Source of the DNA: Pelagibacteraceae bacterium AG-337-I02
Lineage (GTDB): Bacteria > Pseudomonadota > Alphaproteobacteria > HIMB59 > GCA-002718135
NCBI GenBank assembly: GCA_003282155.1
Contig: QBZY01000011.1
Coordinates: forward strand, 1-49,078
Direction of reading: 5' to 3'
Length of the DNA: 49,078 nucleotides
Shown here: positions 1-8,351 of the stretch, one piece after another
Numbering within the stretch: the stretch's first letter is position 1
Layout: each line of letters opens with the position of its first letter
The notes under the pieces: generated by a model
What the model was told of the DNA's origin: nothing
Database searches by the model: none
The model's input: only the letters and a program-made list of their open reading frames with translations
Made by a program: the position numbers and the translations under genes

Positions 1-1331
1 GACCATTGCATATAGCTCATATAAGAGGTGCTGTATTTGGAGATGTACTAAGCTCTCTTTATACTAAAACAGGTTTTGATGTTACCAGAGAGTATTACGT
101 TAATGATGCAGGTTCTCAAATTGATAAATTATCAAACTCTCTTTTTAAACGATATTTACAATTATTTGATAAAAAAATTGAGTTAGAAGAAGATGAGTAT
201 CCTGGTGAATACTTAATAGATATTGCCAAAAAAATTAAAAATGAAGATGGTGGTAAGTGGTTAAACTTTCAGCAAGAAGATACCATTCAATATTTTAAAA
301 ATTTTGCATTAAAAAATATAATTTTAAGTATAAAATCAGATTTAGAATTAATAAATATAAGGTTTGATAAATTTACTCACGAAACAGAAATAGAAAAAAG
401 TAAAATTATTGAAGAACTTTTTACAATTTTGGATGAAAAAAAATTACTATATGAAGGTATTTTAGAGAAACCAAGGGGTGATGATTCTGATTGGGAGCCA
501 AGAGAGCAACTATTATTTAGATCCTCTAAATTATTAGACAATGAAGATCGAGCATTAAAAAAATCAAATGGTGAATGGACTTATTTTGCAAATGATGCAG
601 CATATCATTTAGATAAATGTAAAAGAAATTTTGATAGATTAGTCAATATCTGGGGATCTGATCATATTGGCTATATTCCAAGAATGAATTCGTTAATTAA
701 AGCTATTAAAGATGATGAAACTTATTTAAACATTTTAACTTGTCAGATTGTAAGTTTAATTCAAAATAAACAAAAAATTAAAATGTCAAAAAGATCTGGA
801 AATTTTGTGACATTAGCTAATGTTCATTCTAAGGTTGGAAAAGATCCTATAAGGTACTACATGATTTCTACTAAAAATGAGACAGCAATTGACTTTGATT
901 TAGATGCTGTTGTTGAAAAAAATAAAGATAATAAAGTTTTTTATTGTCAATACGCACACGCTAGAGCTTCATCAGTAATTAATAAAGCAAACGAATTAGG
1001 TATAAAAATTAAAAATGATTATAATTTTTCTGCAATACAAAATCTATCTGATGAGGAGTTAAAATTAATCAAAAAGTTAATTTGTTATCCTTATTTGTTG
1101 TATCAATCATCATATTATAATGAACCACATAGACTAATCAATTACTTAGAAGAAATATCTTCTAATTTCCATTCAATTTGGAATAAAGGTAAAGATAATG
1201 AATCACTTCGTTTTATAGATGAAAAAAATGCAGAAAGGACAATTTCAAAAATATTTTGGTTGGAGTCATTTAGAGTTGTTTTAAAAGATATATTTTCAAT
1301 TATTGATATAAGCGCACCTGAAACAATGTAA
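1..1331 (+). CDS. argS: Arginyl-tRNA synthetase, 5' end outside the window
   Basis: Class I arginyl-tRNA synthetase, which charges tRNA-Arg in the cytoplasm. The reading frame is open to the left edge: the codons at 3-5 and 6-8 read Pro-Leu, giving P-L-H-I-A-H-I-R-G-A, the family's HIGH region. The TTG at 6 is therefore an internal Leu codon and not a start. In related enzymes this motif lies roughly 120 residues in, so about that much N-terminus is missing. The KMSKS equivalent is KMSKRSGN, near base 783. The C-terminal DALR anticodon-binding domain begins around the motif QYAHARASSV. The stop at 1329-1331 overlaps the next start by one base (TAATG), indicating an operon with the SPOR-protein gene. 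Confidence 0.97.
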   Translation, partial: PLHIAHIRGAVFGDVLSSLYTKTGFDVTREYYVNDAGSQIDKLSNSLFKRYLQLFDKKIELEEDEYPGEYLIDIAKKIKNEDGGKWLNFQQEDTIQYFKNFALKNIILSIKSDLELINIRFDKFTHETEIEKSKIIEELFTILDEKKLLYEGILEKPRGDDSDWEPREQLLFRSSKLLDNEDRALKKSNGEWTYFANDAAYHLDKCKRNFDRLVNIWGSDHIGYIPRMNSLIKAIKDDETYLNILTCQIVSLIQNKQKIKMSKRSGNFVTLANVHSKVGKDPIRYYMISTKNETAIDFDLDAVVEKNKDNKVFYCQYAHARASSVINKANELGIKIKNDYNFSAIQNLSDEELKLIKKLICYPYLLYQSSYYNEPHRLINYLEEISSNFHSIWNKGKDNESLRFIDEKNAERTISKIFWLESFRVVLKDIFSIIDISAPETM

Positions 1332-1843
1332 TGATTAAAAGAATTATTTTTAAAAGAAAAAATAATTACATTTTAAAATATTCTTTATTATTATTACTAT
1401 TTATTATTATTCTTTATCTTATCTCATTATATTATTTTAGTAATAGAGAGTATTTTGTAATTCCTAAATTTACTGATAAATATTTTGTTATTCCTACTAA
1501 TAAAGAAGGTGAGATTGTTGATTATTTAGACAAAAAAAGTTTAAATAACATAGATAATGAAATTCAAGATTTTGATTTTAAAAATATAGACGAACTTAAT
1601 TTTACAATTCAATTATATAGCAATGATAATTTTGAAAATATTAATAAATACTTGAACAATTTATTAGAAAACAAAAAAGAAATTATGGATCATGAAGATA
1701 TTTTTGTTTTTTATAAAAAAACTGAAATAGGTACTCAATATTTTATTACCTATAAAAATTACATCTCTAAGAATAATGCTTTTGAAGCTTGTGATTTATT
1801 AACTATTGTTAAAAGTTGCATAATACTTAATTTACAAAATTAA
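1331..1843 (+). CDS. SPOR-like single-pass membrane protein
   Basis: A 170-aa protein with a short basic N-terminus, one transmembrane segment at about residues 15-36, and a periplasmic remainder. The last 70 residues (from FTIQLYSN to IILNLQ) show the pattern of a degenerate SPOR domain, a peptidoglycan-binding fold: FTIQLYS, then YFITYKNYISKNNAFEAC, where SPOR domains have a V-x-V-G-P-F-x-x-x-x-x-A core. The position directly after argS supports this, since alphaproteobacteria usually carry a SPOR protein here. It is likely to act at the cell envelope or septum. The domain is weak by eye, so the family call is an inference from pattern plus synteny. Confidence 0.7.
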   Translation: MIKRIIFKRKNNYILKYSLLLLLFIIILYLISLYYFSNREYFVIPKFTDKYFVIPTNKEGEIVDYLDKKSLNNIDNEIQDFDFKNIDELNFTIQLYSNDNFENINKYLNNLLENKKEIMDHEDIFVFYKKTEIGTQYFITYKNYISKNNAFEACDLLTIVKSCIILNLQN

Positions 1844-1882
1844 TAATATTGAGAGAATCCCAATAATTTTATATAAAAAATT

Positions 1883-2650
1883 GTGTTAAATGTTCCAGAT
1901 ACAGAAATAAAAGAAGGTCAATTTAACCTATTATTAGACAATTTTGAGGGTCCTATAGACCTTTTGTTGGTTTTGGCTAGATCACAGAAGGTTGATTTAT
2001 CTGATATATCTATATCCGAGCTAGCTGATCAATATGTAAATTTTATTAATCAATATAGAAATATTCATATCGAAATAGCTGCTGATTATTTAGTAATGGC
2101 AGCATGGCTAACGTATTTGAAATCAAGATTACTATTGCCAAAAGAAGAAAAAACAGATGAATATACAGCCGATGAGTTAGAAGAGGCTTTAAAATATCAA
2201 TTACAGAGACTAGAGGCTTTTCAAAATATTTCTAAAATTATTTATTCAAGACCTCTTGTTAATAGAGATGTATTTTATGGTGGGTCATCTGAAGGTCTTA
2301 AAGTTAAATATAATATAAATTATACATCTAATTTATATGACTTACTAAAATCATATAGTCAAATACTTAAATCGAATGAACAGGTAAAACAATTAACTAT
2401 TGAGTATTCAGAACTTTATTCAGTTGATCAAGCTATTAAAAGATTAAAAGGTATTTTTGGAAATATTACAGAATGGACTAATTTTTTAAATGTAATTCCA
2501 AATTTAATTAAAGCTAATAAAACAATCAATAAATCCATTATCTCATCTAACTTTGTTGCTTCTTTAGAATTATCAAAAAATGGATTAATTGATTTAAAAC
2601 AAGATGAAAGTTTTGGTAATATTTATATAAAATTTAATCAAAATGGATAA
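1883..2650 (+). CDS. scpA: Segregation and condensation protein A
   Basis: ScpA, the kleisin subunit that bridges SMC heads in the SMC-ScpAB chromosome condensation complex. The N-terminal signature F-x-G-P-I-D-L-L-L-V-L-A (around residues 20-32) and the following helix with D-L-S-D-I-S-I-S-E-L-A are diagnostic. The 255-aa length is normal. Translation starts at GTG 1883; no good upstream ATG exists in frame. The 3' end overlaps scpB by 8 bases, so the two are probably translationally coupled. In many alphaproteobacteria nagZ sits between the SPOR gene and scpA; only 39 bases separate them here, so nagZ is absent from this position. Confidence 0.96.
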   Translation: MLNVPDTEIKEGQFNLLLDNFEGPIDLLLVLARSQKVDLSDISISELADQYVNFINQYRNIHIEIAADYLVMAAWLTYLKSRLLLPKEEKTDEYTADELEEALKYQLQRLEAFQNISKIIYSRPLVNRDVFYGGSSEGLKVKYNINYTSNLYDLLKSYSQILKSNEQVKQLTIEYSELYSVDQAIKRLKGIFGNITEWTNFLNVIPNLIKANKTINKSIISSNFVASLELSKNGLIDLKQDESFGNIYIKFNQNG

Positions 2651-3278
2651 TAAAGATATTAAAATTTTAGAAGCAATATTATTTGCATCAGGAGAGCCAC
2701 TTGATGAAAATGATTTAAAACAAAAAATTAAAGAAAAAAATAATATAAGTAAGTTATTACAAGAAATTAAAGATTTTTATAAAAATAGAGGTATTAATTT
2801 ATTCAAAACTGGCAATAAATGGTCTTTTAGAACTGCTGAGGATCTCAGTGATGAATTAACTATTTTTAAAACACAGAAAAGAAAATTATCAAGAGCAGCA
2901 CTTGAAACATTATCTATAATTGCTTACCAACAACCCATAACAAGATCAGAAATTGAAAATATTAGAGGTGTTCAAATGGGTAGAGGCTCTTTAGATCATT
3001 TGATGGAAATAGGATGGATACGTCCTTCAGGTAGGAAAAGTATACCTGGTAAACCTACTTTATGGTCTACCACAGATTTGTTTGTTGAACATTATGGATT
3101 GAGTAGTTTATCCGATTTACCTAATAAAGAGGAGCTAAAGGCAAGTGGTTTTCTAGATAAACGTGCTGCAATCGCAACAATAAGTGATCTTGCTAAAAAT
3201 GATGAAAATTTACAAAGTAATGATAATTTAGAACAGGATGATGAAAATAATATTGATGATTTTATTTCAAATAATTAA
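2643..3278 (+). CDS. scpB: Segregation and condensation protein B
   Basis: ScpB, a winged-helix protein that dimerises and binds ScpA in the SMC condensin complex. The core signature L-S-I-I-A-Y-Q-Q-P-I-T-R-S-E-I-E-x-I-R-G-V lies at about residues 90-112, with the family motif G-R-x-x-x-P-G-K-P-x-L-W following. The C-terminal 30 residues are very acidic and probably unstructured. Start ATG 2643 lies inside scpA. The gene ends 12 bases from the convergent gmaS stop; no clear intrinsic terminator is visible in that gap. Confidence 0.96.
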   Translation: MDNKDIKILEAILFASGEPLDENDLKQKIKEKNNISKLLQEIKDFYKNRGINLFKTGNKWSFRTAEDLSDELTIFKTQKRKLSRAALETLSIIAYQQPITRSEIENIRGVQMGRGSLDHLMEIGWIRPSGRKSIPGKPTLWSTTDLFVEHYGLSSLSDLPNKEELKASGFLDKRAAIATISDLAKNDENLQSNDNLEQDDENNIDDFISNN

Positions 3279-3290
3279 TTAATTTTATTA

Positions 3291-4616
3291 TCAACAATCT
3301 AGAGTGTTATCTTTTTCCCATTTAGTCACTGATCTTTTCTTATCAAACCGCCCCTGTTTTTTGAAAGCGTCTAATTCATTTCTCTTTAATTTTATATAAC
3401 TATTAATATTTTTTTTTCCAAACGCTTTATTTAGAACTTTACTATTACCTAACATATTTAATGCTTCAGAAATATTATTTGGTAGCTTAGGTAAATTAGG
3501 ATATTTCTTATAATCTGCATACATATTACAGAATAAAGGTTCTCCTGGATTTATTTTTTTATCCATGCCCTCTAAACCAGCAGCAAGCACGCCAGCCTGT
3601 AATAAATATGGATTAGCCGAACCATCCATTAACCTAAGTTCAAATCTTCCTTGTTCAGGAATTCTGATCATATGTGTTCTATTATTTCCTGTATAAGATA
3701 TGCTGCTAGGAGACCAAGTTGCCCCTGATTTAGTTGGTGGAGCATTTATTCTTCTGTAACTGTTTATTGTCGGATTAAAAAAAGCTGATAAAGGTTGAGC
3801 ATTCTTAATCACTCCACCTAAAAAATTGTAACCCAATTTGCTAAGACCTAATTTATCTTTCTTATCTAAAAATTGATTTTTACCATTTCTCCAAACAGAA
3901 ATATGTGCATGGCAACCATTACCTGTTAAATTATTGAATGGTTTTGGCATAAATGTTGCTCTTAGACCATGTTTTTCAGCTAAATTTTTAACCATAAATT
4001 TAAAAAATACGTGTCTATCTGCAGTTACTAAACAATCTGAGTAATCCCAATTCATTTCAAATTGACCATTCGCATCTTCATGGTCATTTTGATAAGGTTT
4101 CCATCCCAACTCAATCATGCTGTCACATATCTCTTTAATTAAATCATATTTTCTCATTAATGCAGATTGATCATAACAAGGTTTTGACTGTATATCTCTT
4201 TGGTCAGCAATAGATGACCCATCTTCAGAGATTAAAAAATATTCACACTCAACACCTGACTTCATTTGAAGTTTTTTTTCACTTAATTTTTTTATTTGAT
4301 TTTTCAACATTACTCTAGGTGATGCATCTACAGCCACACCATCCATATATAAATCTGAAGCTAACCATCCTATTTCTTTATTCCATGGCAATTGTATTAA
4401 ACTATTTGGATCAGGTATCGCAAACATATCACTGTCTGCTGGAGACATATCTAACCAAGTAGCAAAACCTGCAAAACCAGCTCCATTCTTTTGCATCTCA
4501 TTAATTGCTTGTGCTGGTACTAACTTTGATCTTAACACTCCAAATAAATCTACAAAACTTATTAGAAAATATTTAATTTTTTTAGATTTGGCTATTTGAG
4601 ACAAATTTTTAGGCAT
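3291..4616 (-). CDS. gmaS: Type III glutamine synthetase / gamma-glutamylmethylamide synthetase
   Basis: A 441-aa member of the GlnT / GMAS branch of glutamine synthetases, which ATP-dependently ligates ammonia or methylamine to glutamate. The catalytic domain shows the Glu-rich first metal site (S-G-V-E-C-E-Y-F), a second motif (N-D-H-E-D-A-N-G-Q-F-E-M-N), the ATP-binding loop (T-G-N-G-C-H-A-H-I-S), and N-R-T-H-M-I-R-I-P near the end. It is last in a four-gene minus-strand cassette with three glutamate-synthase-like domains. That is the arrangement of the N-methylglutamate pathway, where GmaS makes gamma-glutamylmethylamide from methylamine. A GlnT role in ammonia assimilation remains possible, because substrate choice cannot be read by eye. 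Confidence 0.8.
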   Translation of the reverse strand: MPKNLSQIAKSKKIKYFLISFVDLFGVLRSKLVPAQAINEMQKNGAGFAGFATWLDMSPADSDMFAIPDPNSLIQLPWNKEIGWLASDLYMDGVAVDASPRVMLKNQIKKLSEKKLQMKSGVECEYFLISEDGSSIADQRDIQSKPCYDQSALMRKYDLIKEICDSMIELGWKPYQNDHEDANGQFEMNWDYSDCLVTADRHVFFKFMVKNLAEKHGLRATFMPKPFNNLTGNGCHAHISVWRNGKNQFLDKKDKLGLSKLGYNFLGGVIKNAQPLSAFFNPTINSYRRINAPPTKSGATWSPSSISYTGNNRTHMIRIPEQGRFELRLMDGSANPYLLQAGVLAAGLEGMDKKINPGEPLFCNMYADYKKYPNLPKLPNNISEALNMLGNSKVLNKAFGKKNINSYIKLKRNELDAFKKQGRFDKKRSVTKWEKDNTLDC

Positions 4617-4653
4617 TAAATATAATATGAATAAAATTACTAAGTAGCAATAT

Positions 4654-5985
4654 TTATTTATTATTTACACCAGGTATCCAAGTAGTCCCAGCTAAAGGCA
4701 CTCTTGCCATTGCTGCAGCTTCAATTGTTAAGGCGCACAAATCTTCAGGCTCTAAATTATGTAGGCTATTTTTTCCACACGATCTAGCTAGTGTCTGAGC
4801 TTCTAACGTCATTACTTTTAAATAGTTTGATAGTTTTTTCCCAGCTTTTATTGGATCTAACCTTTTCATTAATTTTGGATCTTGAGTCGAAATACCTGCA
4901 GGATCATTTCCTTCATGCCAATCATCATATGCACCAGCAGTAGTTCCAAGTTTATTATAATCTTTTTCCCATTTAGGATCATTATCTCCAATAGCAATCA
5001 TTGCTGCGCTACCAATTGAAACTGCATCAGCTCCTAGAGCTAATGCTTTAGCTACATCTGCTCCATTTCTTACACCACCAGATATAATTAATTGAACTTT
5101 CCTATGCATATCTAAATCTTGAAGAGCATCAACAGCTGGTCTTATACATCCCAAAGTTGGTTGACCAACATTTTCTATAAATACTTCTTGAGTTGCAGCA
5201 GTTCCACCTTGCATGCCATCTAAAACAACAACATCTGCTCCGGCTTTAATTGCTAACGCTGTATCATAATAAGGCCTTGATCCTGCAATTTTTACAAATA
5301 TTGGTACATTCCACTTAGTAATTTCTCTTAATTCTAAAATTTTTATTTTTAGATCATCTGGTCCTGTCCAATCTGGATGTCTGCATGCAGAACGTTGATC
5401 AACTCCTTTAGGTAATGTTCTCATTTCAGCTACTCGATCACTAATTTTTTGACCCAAAAGCATCCCGCCTCCACCTGGCTTTGCACCTTGTCCTATTACT
5501 ACTTCTATTGCGTCTGCTTTTCTTAAATCATTAGGATTCATTCCATATCTGGATGGTAAAAGTTGATAAACTAGATTTTTTGACTGTCCTCTCTCTTCTG
5601 GTGTCATACCTCCATCACCAGTTGTTGTAGATGTACCTGCAGTACTAGCACCACGTCCTAAAGCCTCTTTCGCTGATCCTGATAATGCTCCAAAACTCAT
5701 TCCTGCAATTGTTATTGGTATTTCAAGTTCTAAAGGTTTTTTTGCATACCTTGTACCTAATGTAACATTTGTTGAACATTTCTCTCTATATCCTTCCAAA
5801 GGATATCTAGATATAGATGCTCCTAAAAATAAAAGGTCATCAAAATGAGGAAGTCTTCTTTTAGATCCTCCTCCTCTTATATCATAAATTCCTGTTGCAG
5901 CCGCTCTTCTAATTTCAGAATTTGTGTATTCATCAAAAGTCCAAGACTGTCTTGGTAATGTTTTTTTATTTTTTTTCATATTCAA
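4654..5985 (-). CDS. mgsC: FMN-binding glutamate-synthase domain protein (N-methylglutamate synthase subunit C / GlxD-like)
   Basis: A stand-alone 443-aa version of the FMN-binding synthase domain of the GltB large subunit. Core motifs are G-Q-G-A-K-P-G-G-G-G, K-I-A-G-S-R-P-Y-Y-D, D-G-M-Q-G-G-T-A-A-T and S-G-G-V-R-N-G-A-D-V-A-K-A-L-A-L-G-A-D. With MgsA and MgsB it would form a three-subunit N-methylglutamate synthase moving the gamma-glutamyl amide or methylamine onto a keto acid. The 3Fe-4S cysteines that precede the T-Q-D-P motif in GltB are absent: here the segment reads D-W-H-E-G-N-D-P-A-G-I-S-T-Q-D-P. The start overlaps the mgsB stop by 4 bases (ATGA). The alternative name in rhizobia is GlxD. 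Confidence 0.8.
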   Translation of the reverse strand: MNMKKNKKTLPRQSWTFDEYTNSEIRRAAATGIYDIRGGGSKRRLPHFDDLLFLGASISRYPLEGYREKCSTNVTLGTRYAKKPLELEIPITIAGMSFGALSGSAKEALGRGASTAGTSTTTGDGGMTPEERGQSKNLVYQLLPSRYGMNPNDLRKADAIEVVIGQGAKPGGGGMLLGQKISDRVAEMRTLPKGVDQRSACRHPDWTGPDDLKIKILELREITKWNVPIFVKIAGSRPYYDTALAIKAGADVVVLDGMQGGTAATQEVFIENVGQPTLGCIRPAVDALQDLDMHRKVQLIISGGVRNGADVAKALALGADAVSIGSAAMIAIGDNDPKWEKDYNKLGTTAGAYDDWHEGNDPAGISTQDPKLMKRLDPIKAGKKLSNYLKVMTLEAQTLARSCGKNSLHNLEPEDLCALTIEAAAMARVPLAGTTWIPGVNNK

Positions 5986-6665
5986 TAACTTGATACATTA
6001 TCTATTTTAAAATTATAAAGTTTTCTGGCTGAACCATATCTTTTAAAATCTTTAGTTTTTAACTTTTCTAACTTAGCTTTTTTTAAAAGTTTTTCTAATT
6101 TCTTTAAATGTTTATTGTCCATTTTTTTTTCTATGCAATCAGCTCCTAAAGATTTAACTTTTCCTCCAATATAAATATCTGTTTCATATAAACTATCACC
6201 TAATGCCTCACCTGCATTACCGCAAACAATTAAATTACCTGACTGGGCCATGAAAGCGGACATATGTCCCACAGAACCTTTTACAACAATATCAATTCCT
6301 TTCATTGAAATTCCACATCTAGAACTTGCATCTCCATCAATGATTAAAAGTCCTCCGTGTGCTGTAGCACCTGCGGATTGAGAAGCATTTCCCTTTACGT
6401 GAATTTTTCCAGACATCATATTTTCAGCAACACCCGTTCCTGCATTTCCCTCTACAGTAATATTTGCATTTTGATTCATTCCACCACAATAATATCCCAC
6501 GTGACCTTTTACAGTTATATCAATGTCGTCAGTTAAACCCACACAAATTGCATGATTTCCCTCTGGATTTAAAATTGTATAATTTTTATTATTTTTTTTT
6601 GGATCGATAGATTGCAACGTTTCATTTATTTTTCTAAGTTTCAATTTTTTTAAATCTAATTTCAT
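5982..6665 (-). CDS. mgsB: GXGXG (GltB C-terminal beta-helix) protein, N-methylglutamate synthase subunit B / GlxC-like
   Basis: A 227-aa protein made almost entirely of the right-handed beta-helix GXGXG repeat found at the C-terminus of glutamate synthase alpha subunits. Repeats such as G-N-A-G-T-G, H-V-K-G-N-A-S-Q-S-A-G and V-K-G-S-V-G-H-M-S-A-F are spaced about 18-20 residues apart (residues 45-175). The last 50 residues are Lys-rich. It is a structural subunit, expected to bind the amidotransferase and FMN subunits encoded on either side. The start at 6665 shares one base with the mgsA stop, so the three mgs genes are translationally coupled. Confidence 0.82.
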   Translation of the reverse strand: MKLDLKKLKLRKINETLQSIDPKKNNKNYTILNPEGNHAICVGLTDDIDITVKGHVGYYCGGMNQNANITVEGNAGTGVAENMMSGKIHVKGNASQSAGATAHGGLLIIDGDASSRCGISMKGIDIVVKGSVGHMSAFMAQSGNLIVCGNAGEALGDSLYETDIYIGGKVKSLGADCIEKKMDNKHLKKLEKLLKKAKLEKLKTKDFKRYGSARKLYNFKIDNVSSY

Positions 6666-7546
6666 TAATTACCCCAAGAATATACAATACCTGGTTGAGG
6701 CTCAAAAATGTTAGCTATATTAACACCAGGTAAATGTGCCATTGCTTGAAACTCTGATGCAATAGCAACGTAGTCTATTGTTTCTGAAATAACAGCAGGT
6801 TTGCAAGCAATTTCATCTCTCACTATAGCAAACCCTTTTTTGGTTCCCGTAATAAAAGTGTAAAATCCATCTAAGTCACTTAAAGCACTTTCTAGCGTCT
6901 CTTTTAAATTTTTTTTATTCGATAAATGGTTTGAAATATATCCTGCTGCAACCTCAGTATCATTTTCTGACTTAAAATTTATCCTTCTTTTAATTAAATC
7001 TCTACGTAAATTATTATGATTTGATAATGATCCATTATGGACTAAGCATTCATCAGACCCTGTTGAGTAGGGGTGAGATCCGTCAGTTGTGATAGCGCTT
7101 TCTGTTGCCATTCTTGTATGACCTATAGCATGCGTGCCACTAAATTTTTCTAAATTGAATTTTTTTACTACATCTTTTGGATTTCCAATTTGTTTAAATA
7201 TTTCAATAGATCTTCCATAACCAACTAAAGAAATTTCTTTAATTTCATTTAAAATAGACAGTACTTTATTAGGGTTTTCTTTAGAGCTTAAAATTGCGTG
7301 ATCTGAATTTTTTAAGATTGAATTATATTTAATTTTTTTTGAAATATCTTTTTTAAATTTTTCAAATACTAAATTATTAATACAAATTGAATATTTAAAT
7401 TCCTCTTTTTTTTCTTTTTTATAAATTGCAAAACCAGCACTATCAGGTCCTCTAGATTCCATATTTACTAACATTCCAGATAGCATTTTACCCAAATCTT
7501 TCTCAAACTTTTTTGATTTTAGATATATTCCAACTATTCCACACAT
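6665..7546 (-). CDS. mgsA: Class II glutamine amidotransferase (N-methylglutamate synthase subunit A / GlxB-like)
   Basis: A 293-aa glutamine amidotransferase of the Ntn-hydrolase type. The mature N-terminal nucleophile Cys2 is present in M-C-G-I-V-G-I-Y. Glutaminase motifs R-G-P-D-S-A-G, G-H-T-R-M-A-T-E and H-N-G-S-L-S-N follow, with N-D-T-E at about residues 195-198. It is first in the cassette and would hydrolyse the amide of glutamine or gamma-glutamylmethylamide to feed the FMN subunit. No strong Shine-Dalgarno sequence precedes the ATG. A 284-base gap upstream, shared with divergent tatA, must hold its promoter. Confidence 0.82.
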   Translation of the reverse strand: MCGIVGIYLKSKKFEKDLGKMLSGMLVNMESRGPDSAGFAIYKKEKKEEFKYSICINNLVFEKFKKDISKKIKYNSILKNSDHAILSSKENPNKVLSILNEIKEISLVGYGRSIEIFKQIGNPKDVVKKFNLEKFSGTHAIGHTRMATESAITTDGSHPYSTGSDECLVHNGSLSNHNNLRRDLIKRRINFKSENDTEVAAGYISNHLSNKKNLKETLESALSDLDGFYTFITGTKKGFAIVRDEIACKPAVISETIDYVAIASEFQAMAHLPGVNIANIFEPQPGIVYSWGN

Positions 7547-7830
7547 AAAATTAATTAAATTAAAGACAATAAAATCTTTATAGTAAATCTCGTTTACTAA
7601 TACAATAACGATGATTGCCGCATAGAAAACATACTTAGCTTTCTGTCATATAGTTAATTCCACTATACTAGGTTTTTCTTTTCATCTTGATTTAAATTTG
7701 CAAATATAGCTAATAGTTTCCCAATAAGTGTATCAAATTTGTACCTTTAATTTTTATTATTTTTTGTAATTTAAACATTTTTATTCCCATTATTTCTTGT
7801 TTTTTCTCATACTTTCCTTATAAGCGACCA
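7547..7830. other. Divergent intergenic region between mgsA and tatA
   Basis: This is the largest gene-free stretch in the window (284 bases) and must contain both the mgsA promoter (minus) and the tatA promoter (plus). No tRNA, known riboswitch core or open frame longer than about a dozen codons was recognised. The only clear symmetrical element is a 19-base inverted repeat at 7649-7667. The rest is AT-rich with long T runs on the plus strand near 7741-7810. Confidence 0.6.
7649..7667. promoter_or_regulatory. Inverted repeat TATAGT-N7-ACTATA, candidate operator for the mgs cassette
   Basis: Perfect 6-base arms (TATAGT at 7649-7654, ACTATA at 7662-7667) separated by 7 bases, about 100 bases upstream of the mgsA start. 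Its size and symmetry fit a dimeric repressor or activator site. No regulator gene lies beside the cassette, so the protein is unknown. A short AT-rich repeat can arise by chance in DNA of this composition. Confidence 0.25.
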
Positions 7831-8016
7831 ATGACACCAAGTATTTGGCAATTATTAATTGTACTCGTTATTGTCCTACTTCTTTTTGGAAGAGGTAAGA
7901 TACCTCAGCTAATGGGTGATATGGCAAAAGGAATCAAATCATTCAAAAGAGGAATGTCAGACGAAGAAAAAAAAGAAGATAAAAATTTAGAGAATAAAAA
8001 CGACGAAGAAAAGTAA
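7831..8016 (+). CDS. tatA: Sec-independent translocase subunit TatA
   Basis: TatA forms the protein-conducting oligomer of the twin-arginine translocase, which exports folded proteins. The 61-aa sequence has the family layout: a transmembrane helix (residues 5-20), the hinge F-G-R-G-K-I-P-Q-L, an amphipathic helix ([13 protein letters not shown]), then a charged Lys/Glu/Asp tail. It is followed within 5 bases by tatB, then tatC, forming one operon. Confidence 0.95.
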   Translation: MTPSIWQLLIVLVIVLLLFGRGKIPQLMGDMAKGIKSFKRGMSDEEKKEDKNLENKNDEEK

Positions 8017-8021
8017 ATACT

Positions 8022-8336
8022 ATGTTTACTTTTGGTTGGAGTGAAATTTTCTTAATTGGGATCATCGTAGTTGTAGTAATTGGCCCAAAAGACCTTCCAA
8101 AATTTATTAAGCAGGTTGGATCTTTCACTAAATATATTAAAAAAATGTCTTCTGAGTTCAAGTCATCTATAAATGAAATTGCAGAAGAAGAAGAGATCAA
8201 AGAATTAGCTAAATCTGTTAAAGAAGTTAAGAAAATAAAAGATGGTATTAATATTAAAAAAAATTTTGAAAATGAGATTAAAGAAGTTCAAGAAACAGTA
8301 AAAATGACTGAGGATGAATTTTCAAATAAAAAATAA
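8022..8336 (+). CDS. tatB: Sec-independent translocase subunit TatB
   Basis: TatB, the substrate-receptor partner of TatC. A 104-aa protein whose N-terminus M-F-T-F-G-W-S-E-I and the transmembrane helix ending in V-V-I-G-P-K-D-L-P-K are characteristic of TatB rather than TatA. An amphipathic helix and a long charged, coiled-coil-like tail follow. It begins 5 bases after tatA and ends 15 bases before tatC. Confidence 0.95.
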   Translation: MFTFGWSEIFLIGIIVVVVIGPKDLPKFIKQVGSFTKYIKKMSSEFKSSINEIAEEEEIKELAKSVKEVKKIKDGINIKKNFENEIKEVQETVKMTEDEFSNKK

Positions 8337-8351
8337 TTTGTTGTTTTTGTA

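Noticed and set aside
3291..7546. Classical glutamate synthase (gltB) split by frameshifts
   Set aside because: Each of the three domains has its own start and clean 1-4-base overlaps, the domain order is the mgs/glx order, and no GltD partner is present; separate subunits explain it better.
7943..8200. Minus-strand open frame across tatA-tatB
   Set aside because: It opposes two well-supported Tat genes and has no motif or start signal.
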